A stretch of DNA of 52,655 nt from Candidatus Alistipes intestinigallinarum (GCA_019115745.1 DXDA01000042.1:1-52655), one strand, 5' to 3'. Positions 1-8,451 are shown, numbered from the stretch's first letter. Numbers and translations: made by a program. Notes: a model not told the origin generated them from the sequence alone.

Positions 1-94
1 ACGAATTTTCTTCGCCCTGGAGACGGTGAACATAAAGTTTCCGACCTTTTTCAGCCTTGAACTGCTGACCTGCGATCTCTACGATTACGTACAT
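1..94 (-). CDS. rplU: 50S ribosomal protein L21, N-terminal part
   Basis: The minus strand from the ATG at 94 reads [20 protein letters not shown] and continues in frame to the window edge, 31 codons in all. This is the conserved start of bacterial L21, a protein of about 100 residues that binds 23S rRNA in the large subunit. The rest of the gene, and probably rpmA (L27) as usual, lie outside the window. A TATATTTG element sits 30 nt upstream of the start codon. The identification rests on the first 31 residues, which are highly characteristic. Confidence 0.93.
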   Translation of the reverse strand, partial: MYVIVEIAGQQFKAEKGRKLYVHRLQGEENS

Positions 95-123
95 TCTACG
101 TGTAATTGAATGAATTCGGGTTG

Positions 124-131
124 CAAATATA
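124..131 (-). promoter_or_regulatory. -7 element of rplU promoter
   Basis: The minus strand reads TATATTTG, an exact match to the Bacteroidota -7 consensus TAnnTTTG, 30 nt upstream of the rplU start codon. No convincing TTG is seen at the ideal -33 distance. Confidence 0.6.
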
Positions 132-299
132 GGGATATTTTTCGAGAAACCATACGGAAACGAGAAAAAAATCGGGGGAGGGTGTCCGGGGCACGGTTTT
201 GGCGAGGATCGGATGGTTGTTTTCGGATCGATGCTGTACTCTTTGTCGGGAAGAGAGGAGTCGGGGTTCGAAAAATTTTCCGGTCTCATAAATTCTTGT

Positions 300-307
300 T
301 ACCTTTA
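300..307 (+). promoter_or_regulatory. -7 element of cysQ promoter
   Basis: TACCTTTA differs from TAnnTTTG only in its last base. Transcription would start around 312-315, which excludes the ATG at 310 as a start and favours the ATGs at 349 or 370 for cysQ. Confidence 0.5.
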
Positions 308-348
308 CGATGGCAATAGAATATTCCGATCTAAAATTACGAGCGACG

Positions 349-1200
349 ATGATAAACGACAAGGTGCGTATGTATCTGCTGCCGCCGCTGTTCAATGCGG
401 CAGTCAGAGCCGGGGCCTCGATCATGCAAGTATATAAGAGCAAGAATCTCGACGACTACGATATCAGCCTGAAGAACGACCATACACCGATTACGCTGGC
501 CGACCGGGTGGCGCACCGGACGATCCGGGAGTATCTGGGTCCGACGCGGATTCCGATTCTGTCGGAAGAGGGGCGCGAGATGCGCTACGAGGAGCGTTGC
601 AACTGGGAGCTCTACTGGCTGGTGGACCCGCTGGACGGGACCGTGGAGTTCATCAAGGGGAACAACGAGTTTACGGTGAACATCGCGCTGATGGAGAACA
701 ACGTCTGCATCGGAGCGGTGATCTATGTTCCCTATTATGAAAAGATGTATGTTGCGGGTCGGGGTTCGGGGTCGTATGTCAAGGAACGGATCGCCCCCGA
801 TCCGGCGGCGGATTATACCTACGAGGAGATCGTGCGTGACTGGACGCGGCTTCCGCTGGCGGGGGAGGCGCACCACGACCACCTGCGGGTGGCGCTGTCG
901 CGCTCGCACCAGACCCCCGAGACGCACGCATATGTGGCGCGCCTGCGGGAGCGCTATCCGGATCTGGAGGTTGTCGAACAGGGAAGCTCGTACAAATTCT
1001 GCCTGCTGGCCGAGGGGCGGGTCGACTATTATGTGCGCACGACCCACACCTATGAATGGGATACGGCGGCCGGGGAGCTGATCCTCTCGGAAGCGGGCGG
1101 CACGACCCGGGCACTGCCTGAAGATCGGGAGTTGCGTTATAACGAGGAGGACCTGCACAACCCGTGGTTCCACTGCCGGTCGAAATTCTGCCCGTTCTGA
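349..1200 (+). CDS. cysQ: 3'(2'),5'-bisphosphate nucleotidase (CysQ, inositol monophosphatase family)
   Basis: CysQ removes a phosphate from 3'-phosphoadenosine 5'-phosphate, the by-product of sulfate assimilation and sulfotransfer, using Mg2+ in the cytoplasm. The metal-binding signature WLVDPLDGTVEFIKGNNEF lies near residue 91, SEEG near residue 72 supplies the upstream acidic ligand, and YEWDTAAGELILSEAGG near residue 235 is the second family signature. The frame is open from an ATG at 310, but the promoter-like element at 300-307 makes that start unlikely. 349 gives 283 aa, and 370 (starting MYLLPPLFNAAV) fits the family N terminus equally well. The gene stands alone, with G-rich repeats following its stop. 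Family assignment is firm; the exact substrate is inferred. Confidence 0.9.
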   Translation: MINDKVRMYLLPPLFNAAVRAGASIMQVYKSKNLDDYDISLKNDHTPITLADRVAHRTIREYLGPTRIPILSEEGREMRYEERCNWELYWLVDPLDGTVEFIKGNNEFTVNIALMENNVCIGAVIYVPYYEKMYVAGRGSGSYVKERIAPDPAADYTYEEIVRDWTRLPLAGEAHHDHLRVALSRSHQTPETHAYVARLRERYPDLEVVEQGSSYKFCLLAEGRVDYYVRTTHTYEWDTAAGELILSEAGGTTRALPEDRELRYNEEDLHNPWFHCRSKFCPF

Positions 1201-1256
1201 GCGGGCGGCAGAGCACTCCTGTATATTATAGGTCCCGGTGTCCGATGCGGATGCCG

Positions 1257-1338
1257 GGATTTTTCGTGGAGAGGGGAATCGTGTCGGGCGGTCAGACAGC
1301 AGGATTTTTCGTGGGGAGGAGAACCGTATCGGGCGGTC
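1257..1338 (+). repeat. Two-copy direct repeat downstream of cysQ
   Basis: Two copies of a ~37-nt element with period 45 lie at 1257-1294 and 1302-1338. Both contain GGATTTTTCGTGG, then a purine-rich piece, then TATCGGGCGGTC or GTGTCGGGCGGTC. No conserved reading frame is associated. It lies between the convergent ends of cysQ and the small Cys-rich gene. Confidence 0.7.
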
Positions 1339-1377
1339 GGGGGGCCGGGAGCGCGGTTGGAAGGCCGAGGCCGGAGG

Positions 1378-1644
1378 CTACCGGGCGGCCTTGTGCTCGA
1401 TGTCGCAGGCCCCGCAGTTGCCGGAACACCCCGTGGCGGAGTGGCTGTCGGAACACTCGGCCGCGCCGTCGGCTTCGCGGGTCTCCTGCACGGCACACTT
1501 GATGCCGAGTCGCTGCATATCCTTGTTGGTGGAGATCTCCGAGTCGATGTGGTGCCCCTTGATCATCAGCGTGAGGGACATCCCCACGACGAAAAAGGCG
1601 ACGGCGGCGATGGCGCAGAGCAGGACGATTAACCAGGCGGGCAT
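1378..1644 (-). CDS. Small single-pass membrane protein with Cys-rich tail
   Basis: An 88-residue protein: one hydrophobic segment (about residues 3-27), then a polar stretch with GHHIDSEIS and LGIKC, then a cysteine-rich C terminus containing CSDSHSATGCSGNCGACD. Five closely placed Cys plus His suggest binding of a metal or Fe-S cluster, or disulfide formation. The N terminus-out or N terminus-in topology cannot be told from sequence. It recalls short uncharacterised Bacteroidota membrane proteins with a GxHI...RxGIxC-like motif, but I cannot name a characterised family. It is divergent from trkA and shares its promoter region, with a TTG-N20-TACATTTG promoter of its own. No function is proposed. 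Confidence 0.75.
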   Translation of the reverse strand: MPAWLIVLLCAIAAVAFFVVGMSLTLMIKGHHIDSEISTNKDMQRLGIKCAVQETREADGAAECSDSHSATGCSGNCGACDIEHKAAR

Positions 1645-1672
1645 GGACGGCGGGTTTTTGCGTGTTTAAATT

Positions 1673-1717
1673 TTGGCTTTCGGGGACAAATGTATATATT
1701 TGTAAGATAAATTGCAA
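1673..1717. promoter_or_regulatory. Interlocked divergent promoters of trkA and the Cys-rich membrane protein
   Basis: Plus strand: TTG at 1673-1675, 19 nt, TATATTTG at 1695-1702. Minus strand: TTG at 1717-1715, 20 nt, TACATTTG at 1694-1687. Both match the Bacteroidota consensus at the right spacing. The two -7 elements abut exactly, forming CAAATGTATATATTTG, so each promoter's core lies inside the other's footprint and the two should exclude one another. Confidence 0.8.
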
Positions 1718-1801
1718 AAATGTTGCCCGGCCGGTAGGGACAGGAAGCTGTACCGTGCTGAGGGGCAGCGGATTGAACGCGAATTTAATTCGGACGCACG
1801 T

Positions 1802-3142
1802 ATGAAAATCGTCATAGCGGGAGCCGGGGAGATGGGGAGCCATCTGGCGCGGATGCTCAGCGGCAACGGGCACGACATCACGGTGATCGACAGCGATCAG
1901 AAGCTGTTGGCCGAAGTGGGAGCCCTGGCCGACGTGATCACCGTCGAGGGGGACTCGACGACCTTTGCGGTGCTGCGCAAGGCGGCGGTCCGCAAGTGCG
2001 ACCTGTTCATCGCCGTGAACCACGAGGAGAACGACAACATCGTGGCGGCGATGCTGGCCAAGAAGCTCGGGGCGCGGAAATCCATCGCGCGCATCGACAA
2101 CAACGAATACCTGGAGCCCAACAACAAGGAGATGTTCATCGACATGGGCATCGACTACCTGTTCTATCCGGAGAAGGTGGCGGCGCGGGAGGTGATCAAC
2201 CTGCTGGGCCACACCTCGACGACGGAGTATGTGGACTTTTCGAGCGGGAAGCTCTCGCTGGTGGTCTTCCGCCTGGAGCCGGCCTCGCCGCTGGTGGGGC
2301 AGGTGCTGTCGGGCTTCGACGACGACCCGACGCCGCTGAGCTACCGGACGGTGGCCATTACGCGCGGGGGGCAGACGATCATCCCGCGTGAGGGTGAGGA
2401 GTTCATGGAGGGAGACATCATCTATGTGATAGCGCGTCAGGACGCCGTGCGGGAGGTGATGGAGTTCTCGGGACAGACGAACATCGAGATCCGGAACATG
2501 ATGATCCTGGGCGGTTCGCGGATCGGAATCCGGGTGGCCACGGAGCTGCAGGACGAGGTGAACATCAAGCTCATCGACTATAACGCCGAGAAGGCCTACC
2601 GGCTGGCGGAGATGCTGGACAAGACGCTGATCATCAACGAGGACGGCCGCAATACGGAGGCGATGATGGAGGAGGGTCTGTCGAACATGGACGCCTTTGT
2701 GGCGGTCACGGGGCGCAGCGAGACGAACATCCTGGCGGCGATGCTGGCCAAGCGCATGGGGGTGAAGAAGGTGATCGCGGAGGTCGAGAACCTGAACTAC
2801 ATCAACCTGGCGGAGTCGATCGGCATCGACACGATCATCAACAAGAAGCTGGTGACGGCATCGAACATCTTCCGTTTCACGATGTCGACCGACGTGCAGG
2901 CGATCAAGTGCCTGACGGGGAGCGATGCCGAGGTGCTGGAGTTCATCGTGAAGCCGAACTCTCCGGCGACGAAGGCGCGGATCAAGGATCTGGGCTTGCC
3001 GGAGGATACGATCATCGGCGGCATCGTGCGCGGGGACAAGGTCTTCATTGCGGTGGACAACATGGAGATCAACCCTTACGACCGAGTGGTAGTCTTTGCC
3101 ATGCCGGGTTCGGTGGGGAAGGTGGGATACTATTTTAACTGA
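1802..3142 (+). CDS. trkA: Trk system potassium uptake protein TrkA
   Basis: TrkA is the peripheral nucleotide-binding regulator of Trk/Ktr potassium channels on the cytoplasmic face of the membrane. The 446-residue protein has the usual duplicated structure: Rossmann fold with GAGEMG at residues 6-11, a TrkA-C domain around 140-225, a second Rossmann fold beginning about 233 with ILGGSRIGIRVA, and a second TrkA-C domain to the end. The frame is open upstream to 1712, but 1802 is where the family homology begins and leaves about 95 nt of leader after the promoter at 1673-1702. The partner channel gene trkH is not in this window, so TrkA must act with a channel encoded elsewhere. Confidence 0.95.
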   Translation: MKIVIAGAGEMGSHLARMLSGNGHDITVIDSDQKLLAEVGALADVITVEGDSTTFAVLRKAAVRKCDLFIAVNHEENDNIVAAMLAKKLGARKSIARIDNNEYLEPNNKEMFIDMGIDYLFYPEKVAAREVINLLGHTSTTEYVDFSSGKLSLVVFRLEPASPLVGQVLSGFDDDPTPLSYRTVAITRGGQTIIPREGEEFMEGDIIYVIARQDAVREVMEFSGQTNIEIRNMMILGGSRIGIRVATELQDEVNIKLIDYNAEKAYRLAEMLDKTLIINEDGRNTEAMMEEGLSNMDAFVAVTGRSETNILAAMLAKRMGVKKVIAEVENLNYINLAESIGIDTIINKKLVTASNIFRFTMSTDVQAIKCLTGSDAEVLEFIVKPNSPATKARIKDLGLPEDTIIGGIVRGDKVFIAVDNMEINPYDRVVVFAMPGSVGKVGYYFN

Positions 3143-3373
3143 CGGGGCGCGGGGGCGCGGGAGCGGTCCGGGGCGGATGCTGCCGGACAGGGTCCGGGAC
3201 CTGTTTGTTGTTATAAAAAGGAGATTGGCGGAGTGCGGGACCGGGGGCTGCGGATGTGGCTGCCGGGCGTTGTGGCCGCCAACTGCAATAAAGGATGAAT
3301 TGGACGGAGCGCGGGACCTGAGCGGACGAGTTTTGTCGGCCGGGAGTTGCGCCTCTGCCGTTTGTTGAAAAAG

Positions 3374-4852
3374 ATGTCTTTACGGAATTTCATACTCAGG
3401 GCGTGGTTTTCCCGCCGGGAGCGGTCGATCGACCGGTTCCGCCGCCATCCGGCCGAGACGCAGATGCGGATGTTGGAGCACCTGCTGCGCCGGGGGCGTG
3501 ACACGGAGTTCGGGGAGCGTTACGATCTGCGGCATATCCGCACGTTGGAGCAGTTCCAGACGCGGGTCGAGACATTCGACTACGAGCGCTTCAAACCCTA
3601 TGTCGAGCGGATGCGCGAAGGGGTCCGGAATGTGTCGTGGCCGGGGCGAGTGACGCTTTTCGCGCGCTCGTCGGGCACGACCTCGGACCGGAGCAAATAC
3701 ATCCCGGTGACGCGTGAGTCGCTGTGGAGGAATCACACGCTGGGAATGCGCGACGTGGCGACGGTCTACGCGGGGAACTACCCGCAGAGCCGGGTCCTCG
3801 AAGGCAAGACGCTGACGCTGGGCGGGTCGTGCGTGCGGGAGGGCGACAACCTGGTCGGAGACCTCTCGGCGCTGCTGATCCACGAGACGACGTTCTGGAG
3901 CGGCTGGTTCCGGGCCCCGCGGATCGAGACGGCGATCATCCCGGATTTCGATGCGAAATGCGAGGCGATCTGCCGCGAATGCACGGGCGAACACATCACG
4001 GCCTTTGCGGGGGTTCCGTCGTGGAACCTGGCGCTGATGCGCCGGGTGCTGGAGTATACCGGGAAGCGGAATCTGCTGGAGGTGTGGCCCGATCTGGAGA
4101 TGTTCGCCCACGGAGGGGTGGAGTTCACCCCTTACCGGCGGTCGTTCGAGGAGCTGATCCCCTCGCCGGGGATGCACTACATGGAGACCTACAACGCCTC
4201 GGAGGGTTTTTTTGCCTTGGCGGACGATCCCTCGCGCAACGACATGCTGCTGATGCTGGACTACGGGACCTTCTTCGAGTTCCGCCACGGGACGCAGATC
4301 GTTCCGCTCGAAGGGGTGGAGTGCGGCAAGGTTTATGCCGTGCTGATCACGTCGAACAACGGCCTGTGGCGCTACGAGATCGGCGACACGGTGGAGTTCA
4401 CCTCGACAAACCCCTACCGGATCCGCTTTTCGGGACGTACGAAACAGTATATCAACGTTTTCGGCGAGGAGTTGATCGTCGACAATGCGGAGCGGGCGCT
4501 TGCGGAGACGTGCCGCAAGACGGGAGCGGTGGTGAGCGAATATACGGTCGCGCCGTGCTATATGTCGCTGCACGAACGGGGCGCCCACGAGTGGCTGGTG
4601 GAGTTCGACCGGGAGCCGGAGAGCCTGGAGTCGTTTGCCGCGACACTGGACGAGGAGCTGCGGGCGGTGAATTCGGATTACGACGCCAAACGGCGCACGA
4701 CGCTCGAACGTCAGCGGTTGATCCGGCTGGAGCGGGGCAAGTTTCTGTCGTGGATGCGGTCGCGGGGCAAGAACAAGGTTCCGCGTCTGATGAACGACCG
4801 GCGGGTCATCGAGGACATCAAGGCCTTTGCGGGGATTGATGGCAGACAATAG
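3374..4852 (+). CDS. GH3-family acyl-adenylating enzyme
   Basis: A 492-residue member of the GH3 superfamily, relatives of plant enzymes that adenylate a carboxylic acid and pass it to an amino acid. Visible motifs are the ATP-binding loop SSGTTSDRSKYIPVT near residue 100, YNASEGFFA near 273 and RYEIGDTVEF near 333, all in the expected order. Bacteroidota GH3 proteins are common but their substrates are unknown. The ATG at 3374 is preferred over one at 3347 because family similarity starts with LRNFILRAWFSRRER. It follows trkA after a 231-nt G-rich gap and precedes the kinase by 92 nt. Family assignment is firm, substrate unknown. Confidence 0.88.
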   Translation: MSLRNFILRAWFSRRERSIDRFRRHPAETQMRMLEHLLRRGRDTEFGERYDLRHIRTLEQFQTRVETFDYERFKPYVERMREGVRNVSWPGRVTLFARSSGTTSDRSKYIPVTRESLWRNHTLGMRDVATVYAGNYPQSRVLEGKTLTLGGSCVREGDNLVGDLSALLIHETTFWSGWFRAPRIETAIIPDFDAKCEAICRECTGEHITAFAGVPSWNLALMRRVLEYTGKRNLLEVWPDLEMFAHGGVEFTPYRRSFEELIPSPGMHYMETYNASEGFFALADDPSRNDMLLMLDYGTFFEFRHGTQIVPLEGVECGKVYAVLITSNNGLWRYEIGDTVEFTSTNPYRIRFSGRTKQYINVFGEELIVDNAERALAETCRKTGAVVSEYTVAPCYMSLHERGAHEWLVEFDREPESLESFAATLDEELRAVNSDYDAKRRTTLERQRLIRLERGKFLSWMRSRGKNKVPRLMNDRRVIEDIKAFAGIDGRQ

Positions 4853-4944
4853 CAGGGAAGGGGCCGGGAATCCGGGCCCCGGGCGGACGGGACAGACTGC
4901 CGCCATGCTAACACGATAAAGATATTCATTAAATTTCAGACCCC

Positions 4945-5565
4945 ATGTATATAGCCATTGCAGGAAATATCGGGAGCGGGAAGACGACGCTGACTCAGAT
5001 GCTGACGGAGCGTTACGCCGCGAAGTGCTATCTGGAGGAGTGCAACAACCCCTATATCGGCGATTTCTACGAGAATATGAACCGTTGGGCGTTCAACCTG
5101 CAGATCTCGTTTCTCGGGAGCCGGATCCAACAGACGATGGACATGCTTTCGGACAGCGAGTCGGGTGTGATCTTCCAGGACCGGACGATCTACGAGGATG
5201 CGCATATCTTCGCGGACAACCTGCATGAAATGGGGTTGATGACCACGCGCGACATCGAAACCTACATGAAGATTTTCCGGCTGGTGACGTCGCTCATCCC
5301 GCAGCCCGACCTGCTGATCTACCTCAAGGCGAGTGTCCCGACGCTGATTTCGCAGATCCGCAAGCGGGGCCGGGAGTACGAGATGAATATCGACGAATGC
5401 TATCTGAAACGGCTGAACGACAAGTATAACCACTGGATTGATACGATCTACGAGGGGGAGGTGCTGGTCATCGACAAGGACCACGAGGATTTCGTTTCGG
5501 ACCCGGCGGTTTTCGAGCGGATCTGTAGCCGTCTCGACGCCCTCAAAGCCCGCGAAGAGCGATGA
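4945..5565 (+). CDS. Deoxynucleoside kinase (dAK/dGK/dCK type)
   Basis: The enzyme phosphorylates deoxynucleosides for salvage of DNA precursors in the cytoplasm. The P-loop GNIGSGKTT is at residues 7-15, the catalytic EE pair follows near 30-31 (YLEECNNPYI), and the DRS-like motif DRTIYED starts at residue 79. A lid region with RKRGREYE is near 133. Length of 206 aa is typical for Bacteroidota enzymes of this family. Its last codons overlap the start of the methyltransferase gene by 4 nt, so the two are probably translationally coupled. Which base is preferred cannot be told from sequence. Confidence 0.92.
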   Translation: MYIAIAGNIGSGKTTLTQMLTERYAAKCYLEECNNPYIGDFYENMNRWAFNLQISFLGSRIQQTMDMLSDSESGVIFQDRTIYEDAHIFADNLHEMGLMTTRDIETYMKIFRLVTSLIPQPDLLIYLKASVPTLISQIRKRGREYEMNIDECYLKRLNDKYNHWIDTIYEGEVLVIDKDHEDFVSDPAVFERICSRLDALKAREER

Positions 5566-6962
5566 TGCTGCCCGAAGCGTTTACGTCCCGACTCCTGCGG
5601 GACCTCGGGGCGGAGGAGGGTGCGGCCCTTTGCGCAGCCTTGGAGTCGGAGGCTCCCACGTCGGTGCGGCTGAACCCGGCAAAGACCCCGGGCGGACCGG
5701 CCGGTGAGTTTCCGTGCGGGGCGCTCCCCAACCTGCAGCCCGCACGACGGGTCCCGTGGTGCCGCGAGGGGTGGTACCTCGCCGAGCGCCCCTCGTTCAC
5801 GTTCGACCCCGATTTCCATGCCGGAGCCTACTACGTGCAGGAGGCTTCCTCGCAGTTCGTGGGACATCTGCTGGAGGGTACGCTCCCTCCGGGCGCCCGC
5901 CTGCTGGACCTCTGTGCGGCCCCGGGCGGCAAGACAACGCTCTACGCCTCGCTGGTCGGAGCCGACGGGCTGGTCGTGGCCAACGAGATCGACCGCCGCC
6001 GGGCCTCGGTGCTGGCCGACAACGTGCGCAAGTGGGGCACGGGCAACGTGGCCGTGACGTGCTGCGAAGCCGGGGCGCTGGGCGATTTCGAGGCGTGGTT
6101 CGACGCCGTGGCGGTGGATGCCCCCTGTTCGGGCGAAGGGATGTTCCGCAAGGACCCCGCGTCCCGCGGCGAGTGGAGCGAAGCGAACGTGCGGCTCTGT
6201 GCGGCGCGTCAGGACGAGATCCTGCGTGAAGCGTGGCGGGCCCTGAAACCGGGCGGCACGCTCGTGTACAGCACCTGCACCTTCAACCGCGACGAGGACG
6301 AAGGGTCGCTGGAACGTCTCCTGGCCCGGGCCGAAGCGGAGGTGGAGGAGACGGCTCCGGTCGACGTGGAGGCGTCGTGGGGCGTGGTTTGCGGACGCGT
6401 CGGGGCCTTCCGGACCTTCCGGTTCTATCCCCACCGGGCGTGCGGCGAGGGGTTCTTCGCCGCCGTGGCGCGCAAGTCGGCGGATGCTGGCGACCGGACG
6501 CGGACACCGAAACCGCGCCGGACCGTCTTTGCCCCCGTGGACCGGAAAACCGCGGCGGAGCTCTCCCGCTGGCTCCGCGAACCGCAGCGGATGCACTTCG
6601 CGGCGGTGGGGGAGACGAATTACGCCTGGTATGAGGCGCAGTTCGAGGCGGTGCGGATGCTCTCCGAGGCGCTGCCGGTGATCTGCTCGGGGGTGGCGAT
6701 GGGACAGCTCTTCAAGGGGGTGCTGAAACCCGACCCGGCGCTGGCCTTCAGCCCGGAGCTGAACCGTGCTGCCGTGCCGATGGCCGAACTGGACGAAGCG
6801 GAGGCGCTGCGTTACCTGCGGCGTCAGGAGATCGCCGCCGCGGGGCTGGCCGAAGGGATGAACCTCGTCGGGGTGCGGGGCCGGGGGCTGGGTTTTGCCA
6901 AACGAATCGGGGGCAGGGTGAACAACCTCTATCCCAACTCATTGCGAATCATGAAACAATAG
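5562..6962 (+). CDS. rRNA (cytosine-C5) methyltransferase, RsmF/NOL1-NOP2-Sun family
   Basis: A SAM-dependent m5C methyltransferase that probably modifies 16S rRNA. Motif I is LLDLCAAPGGKTT near residue 113, the VDAPCSGEGMFRKDP loop with one conserved Cys is near 185, and YSTCTFNRDEDEG with the catalytic-type Cys is near 235. The C-terminal half (to residue 466) carries the extra domains typical of RsmF/YebU, including a PUA-like end. Start choices are ATG at 5562 or 5565. It overlaps the kinase by 4 nt and ends 2 nt before the MerR-type gene, so all three are likely co-transcribed. RsmF (C1407) is the closest named activity, but target position is inferred. Confidence 0.9.
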   Translation: MMLPEAFTSRLLRDLGAEEGAALCAALESEAPTSVRLNPAKTPGGPAGEFPCGALPNLQPARRVPWCREGWYLAERPSFTFDPDFHAGAYYVQEASSQFVGHLLEGTLPPGARLLDLCAAPGGKTTLYASLVGADGLVVANEIDRRRASVLADNVRKWGTGNVAVTCCEAGALGDFEAWFDAVAVDAPCSGEGMFRKDPASRGEWSEANVRLCAARQDEILREAWRALKPGGTLVYSTCTFNRDEDEGSLERLLARAEAEVEETAPVDVEASWGVVCGRVGAFRTFRFYPHRACGEGFFAAVARKSADAGDRTRTPKPRRTVFAPVDRKTAAELSRWLREPQRMHFAAVGETNYAWYEAQFEAVRMLSEALPVICSGVAMGQLFKGVLKPDPALAFSPELNRAAVPMAELDEAEALRYLRRQEIAAAGLAEGMNLVGVRGRGLGFAKRIGGRVNNLYPNSLRIMKQ

Positions 6963-6964
6963 AT

Positions 6965-7588
6965 ATGGCCGAGAAGATTTTTTATACGATGGGCGAAGTG
7001 GCCGAGATGTTCGATGTCAACACCTCGCTGATCCGCCATTGGGAGTCTCAGTTCTCGATCCTGCGCCCGAAGCGCAACAAGAAGGGCAACCGGCTCTTTT
7101 CGCCGCAGGATGTTGAACACCTGAAAATGATTTACCATCTGGTCAAGGAGTGCGGCATGACGCTCGAAGGGGCGAAAAAGGCGTTGCGGAAGGGTGATGC
7201 CGTCACCTCCGTCGGACGCGACACGGAGCTGATGGAGCGTCTGCAGCGGATTCGGTCGCTGCTGGTCGAGGTCCGCGAGGAGCTGAAATCCGGGGCCGGG
7301 GAGCTTGTCGAGGGGGCCGAAGCGCTCTCCGGCGGTGACGCGGCGGAGCGCCCGGCTGCGGAACCGGCGGCCGAAACGCCGGTCCGTCGGCGTCGCGCCA
7401 GGGCGGTGGTGAAGATCGACGAGACGCCGGATGCGGAAACCGCTCCGGAATCGGGTTCGGCCGCTCCGGAGAGCCCGGAGGCGTTGCCCGGACAACCGAC
7501 CCGCCAGAGCGGCCGCAAACCCCGCCGCAAGAAGGAGGAGGTCGAAAACAAGGAGCTCTTTGCCTTCTACGAACAGTCGCTCTTCTGA
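6965..7588 (+). CDS. MerR-type transcriptional regulator
   Basis: A 207-residue protein. Residues 5-75 form a MerR winged helix-turn-helix: YTMGEVAEMFDVNTSLIRHW is the recognition part, followed by RLFSPQDVEHLKMI. After a short dimerisation-type helix (to about 115) the rest is a low-complexity Ala/Glu/Pro/Arg linker with RRRRAR and RKPRRKKEEVE basic clusters, and no recognisable effector-binding domain or metal-binding cysteines. Such short-sensor MerR proteins are widespread in Bacteroidota, without a known regulon. It sits 2 nt after the methyltransferase and 54 nt before the Nif3-like gene. Confidence 0.87.
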   Translation: MAEKIFYTMGEVAEMFDVNTSLIRHWESQFSILRPKRNKKGNRLFSPQDVEHLKMIYHLVKECGMTLEGAKKALRKGDAVTSVGRDTELMERLQRIRSLLVEVREELKSGAGELVEGAEALSGGDAAERPAAEPAAETPVRRRRARAVVKIDETPDAETAPESGSAAPESPEALPGQPTRQSGRKPRRKKEEVENKELFAFYEQSLF

Positions 7589-7642
7589 TCCTGCGCTGGC
7601 CGGGGTTGGGCAGACAGTTGTTTTACGAATTCCCTTATTGCT

Positions 7643-8428
7643 ATGTTGATCAGAGAAATAACCGACGTTATCGAACGTTTTGCTCCGCTTGGGTGGCAGG
7701 AATCCTATGACAATGCGGGACTTGTCGTCGGGCGTCACGATGACGAGGTGCACCGGGCCCTGCTGGCCGTGGATGTCACCGAGGAGGTGCTCGACGAGGC
7801 CGAAGCCGAGGGTTGCGACCTGGTGATCACCCATCACCCGCTGGTTTTCCACGCCCTGAAGCGTTTCAATTCGGCGGATCCCGTGCAGCGCTGTGTCGAG
7901 CGCGCCATCCGCAGCCGCATCGCCCTCTACGCCTGCCACACCAACCTCGACAGTGCTCCGGGCGGCATGAGCTGGCGCCTGGCCGAGTTGCTCGGAATCG
8001 GAAATCTCCGGCTCCTGCAGCCCTCTCCCGTCGCCGAAGGGGTCGGATTCGGTGTTGTGGGTGAACTCCCGGAAGCTGTTGATCCCCTGGAGTTTCTGCG
8101 GTTTATCCGCAAGCAGCTTGAGGTGGGCGCCATACGTTACAGTAACATAGCGCGTTCCGAGGTGCGGCGCGTGGCGCTCTGCACCGGGGCCGGGGCTTCG
8201 CTGATCCCCGACGCACACCGCGCCGGAGCCGAGCTATACATCACCGCCGACCTCAAGTACAACGACTTCATGACTCCCGATAAGGGACTCATTGTGGCGG
8301 ATATAGGCCATTTTGAAAGCGAATATTGCGCAATTCAGCTTTTATTTGACGTTTTGTCGAAAAATTTACGTACCTTTGCGGTTCGCAAGAGTGAACGCTC
8401 TCGCAATCCGGTGAATTATCTGCTCTGA
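7643..8428 (+). CDS. Nif3-like dinuclear metal centre protein
   Basis: Nif3/YbgI family, 261 aa, forming toroidal hexamers with two metal ions per subunit. Function is uncertain; the annotation 'GTP cyclohydrolase 1 type 2' used in databases is not well supported. Metal ligands are visible in THHPLVFH (residues 62-69), HTNLD (near 99) and HFESE (near 223), in the family order. It lacks the extra inserted domain that lengthens many Bacteroidota homologues to about 365 aa. The end of the gene contains a promoter for the downstream zinc-ribbon gene, 24 nt away. In many Bacteroidota these two genes are neighbours. Confidence 0.9.
   Translation: MLIREITDVIERFAPLGWQESYDNAGLVVGRHDDEVHRALLAVDVTEEVLDEAEAEGCDLVITHHPLVFHALKRFNSADPVQRCVERAIRSRIALYACHTNLDSAPGGMSWRLAELLGIGNLRLLQPSPVAEGVGFGVVGELPEAVDPLEFLRFIRKQLEVGAIRYSNIARSEVRRVALCTGAGASLIPDAHRAGAELYITADLKYNDFMTPDKGLIVADIGHFESEYCAIQLLFDVLSKNLRTFAVRKSERSRNPVNYLL
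8345..8378 (+). promoter_or_regulatory. Internal promoter for the zinc-ribbon protein gene
   Basis: TACCTTTG at 8371-8378 is an exact -7 match. TTTG at 8345-8348 (22-nt gap) or TTTTG at 8352-8356 (14-nt gap) could be the upstream element, both somewhat off the ideal spacing. The site lies inside the last 85 nt of the Nif3-like coding sequence, and the next gene starts 73 nt downstream. Confidence 0.6.
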
Positions 8429-8451
8429 GTCTAAACTATACAAGAACATAT

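Noticed and set aside
310..348. Upstream start of cysQ at 310
   Set aside because: It would lie upstream of the probable transcription start given by TACCTTTA at 300-307, and the 13 extra residues are outside the family.
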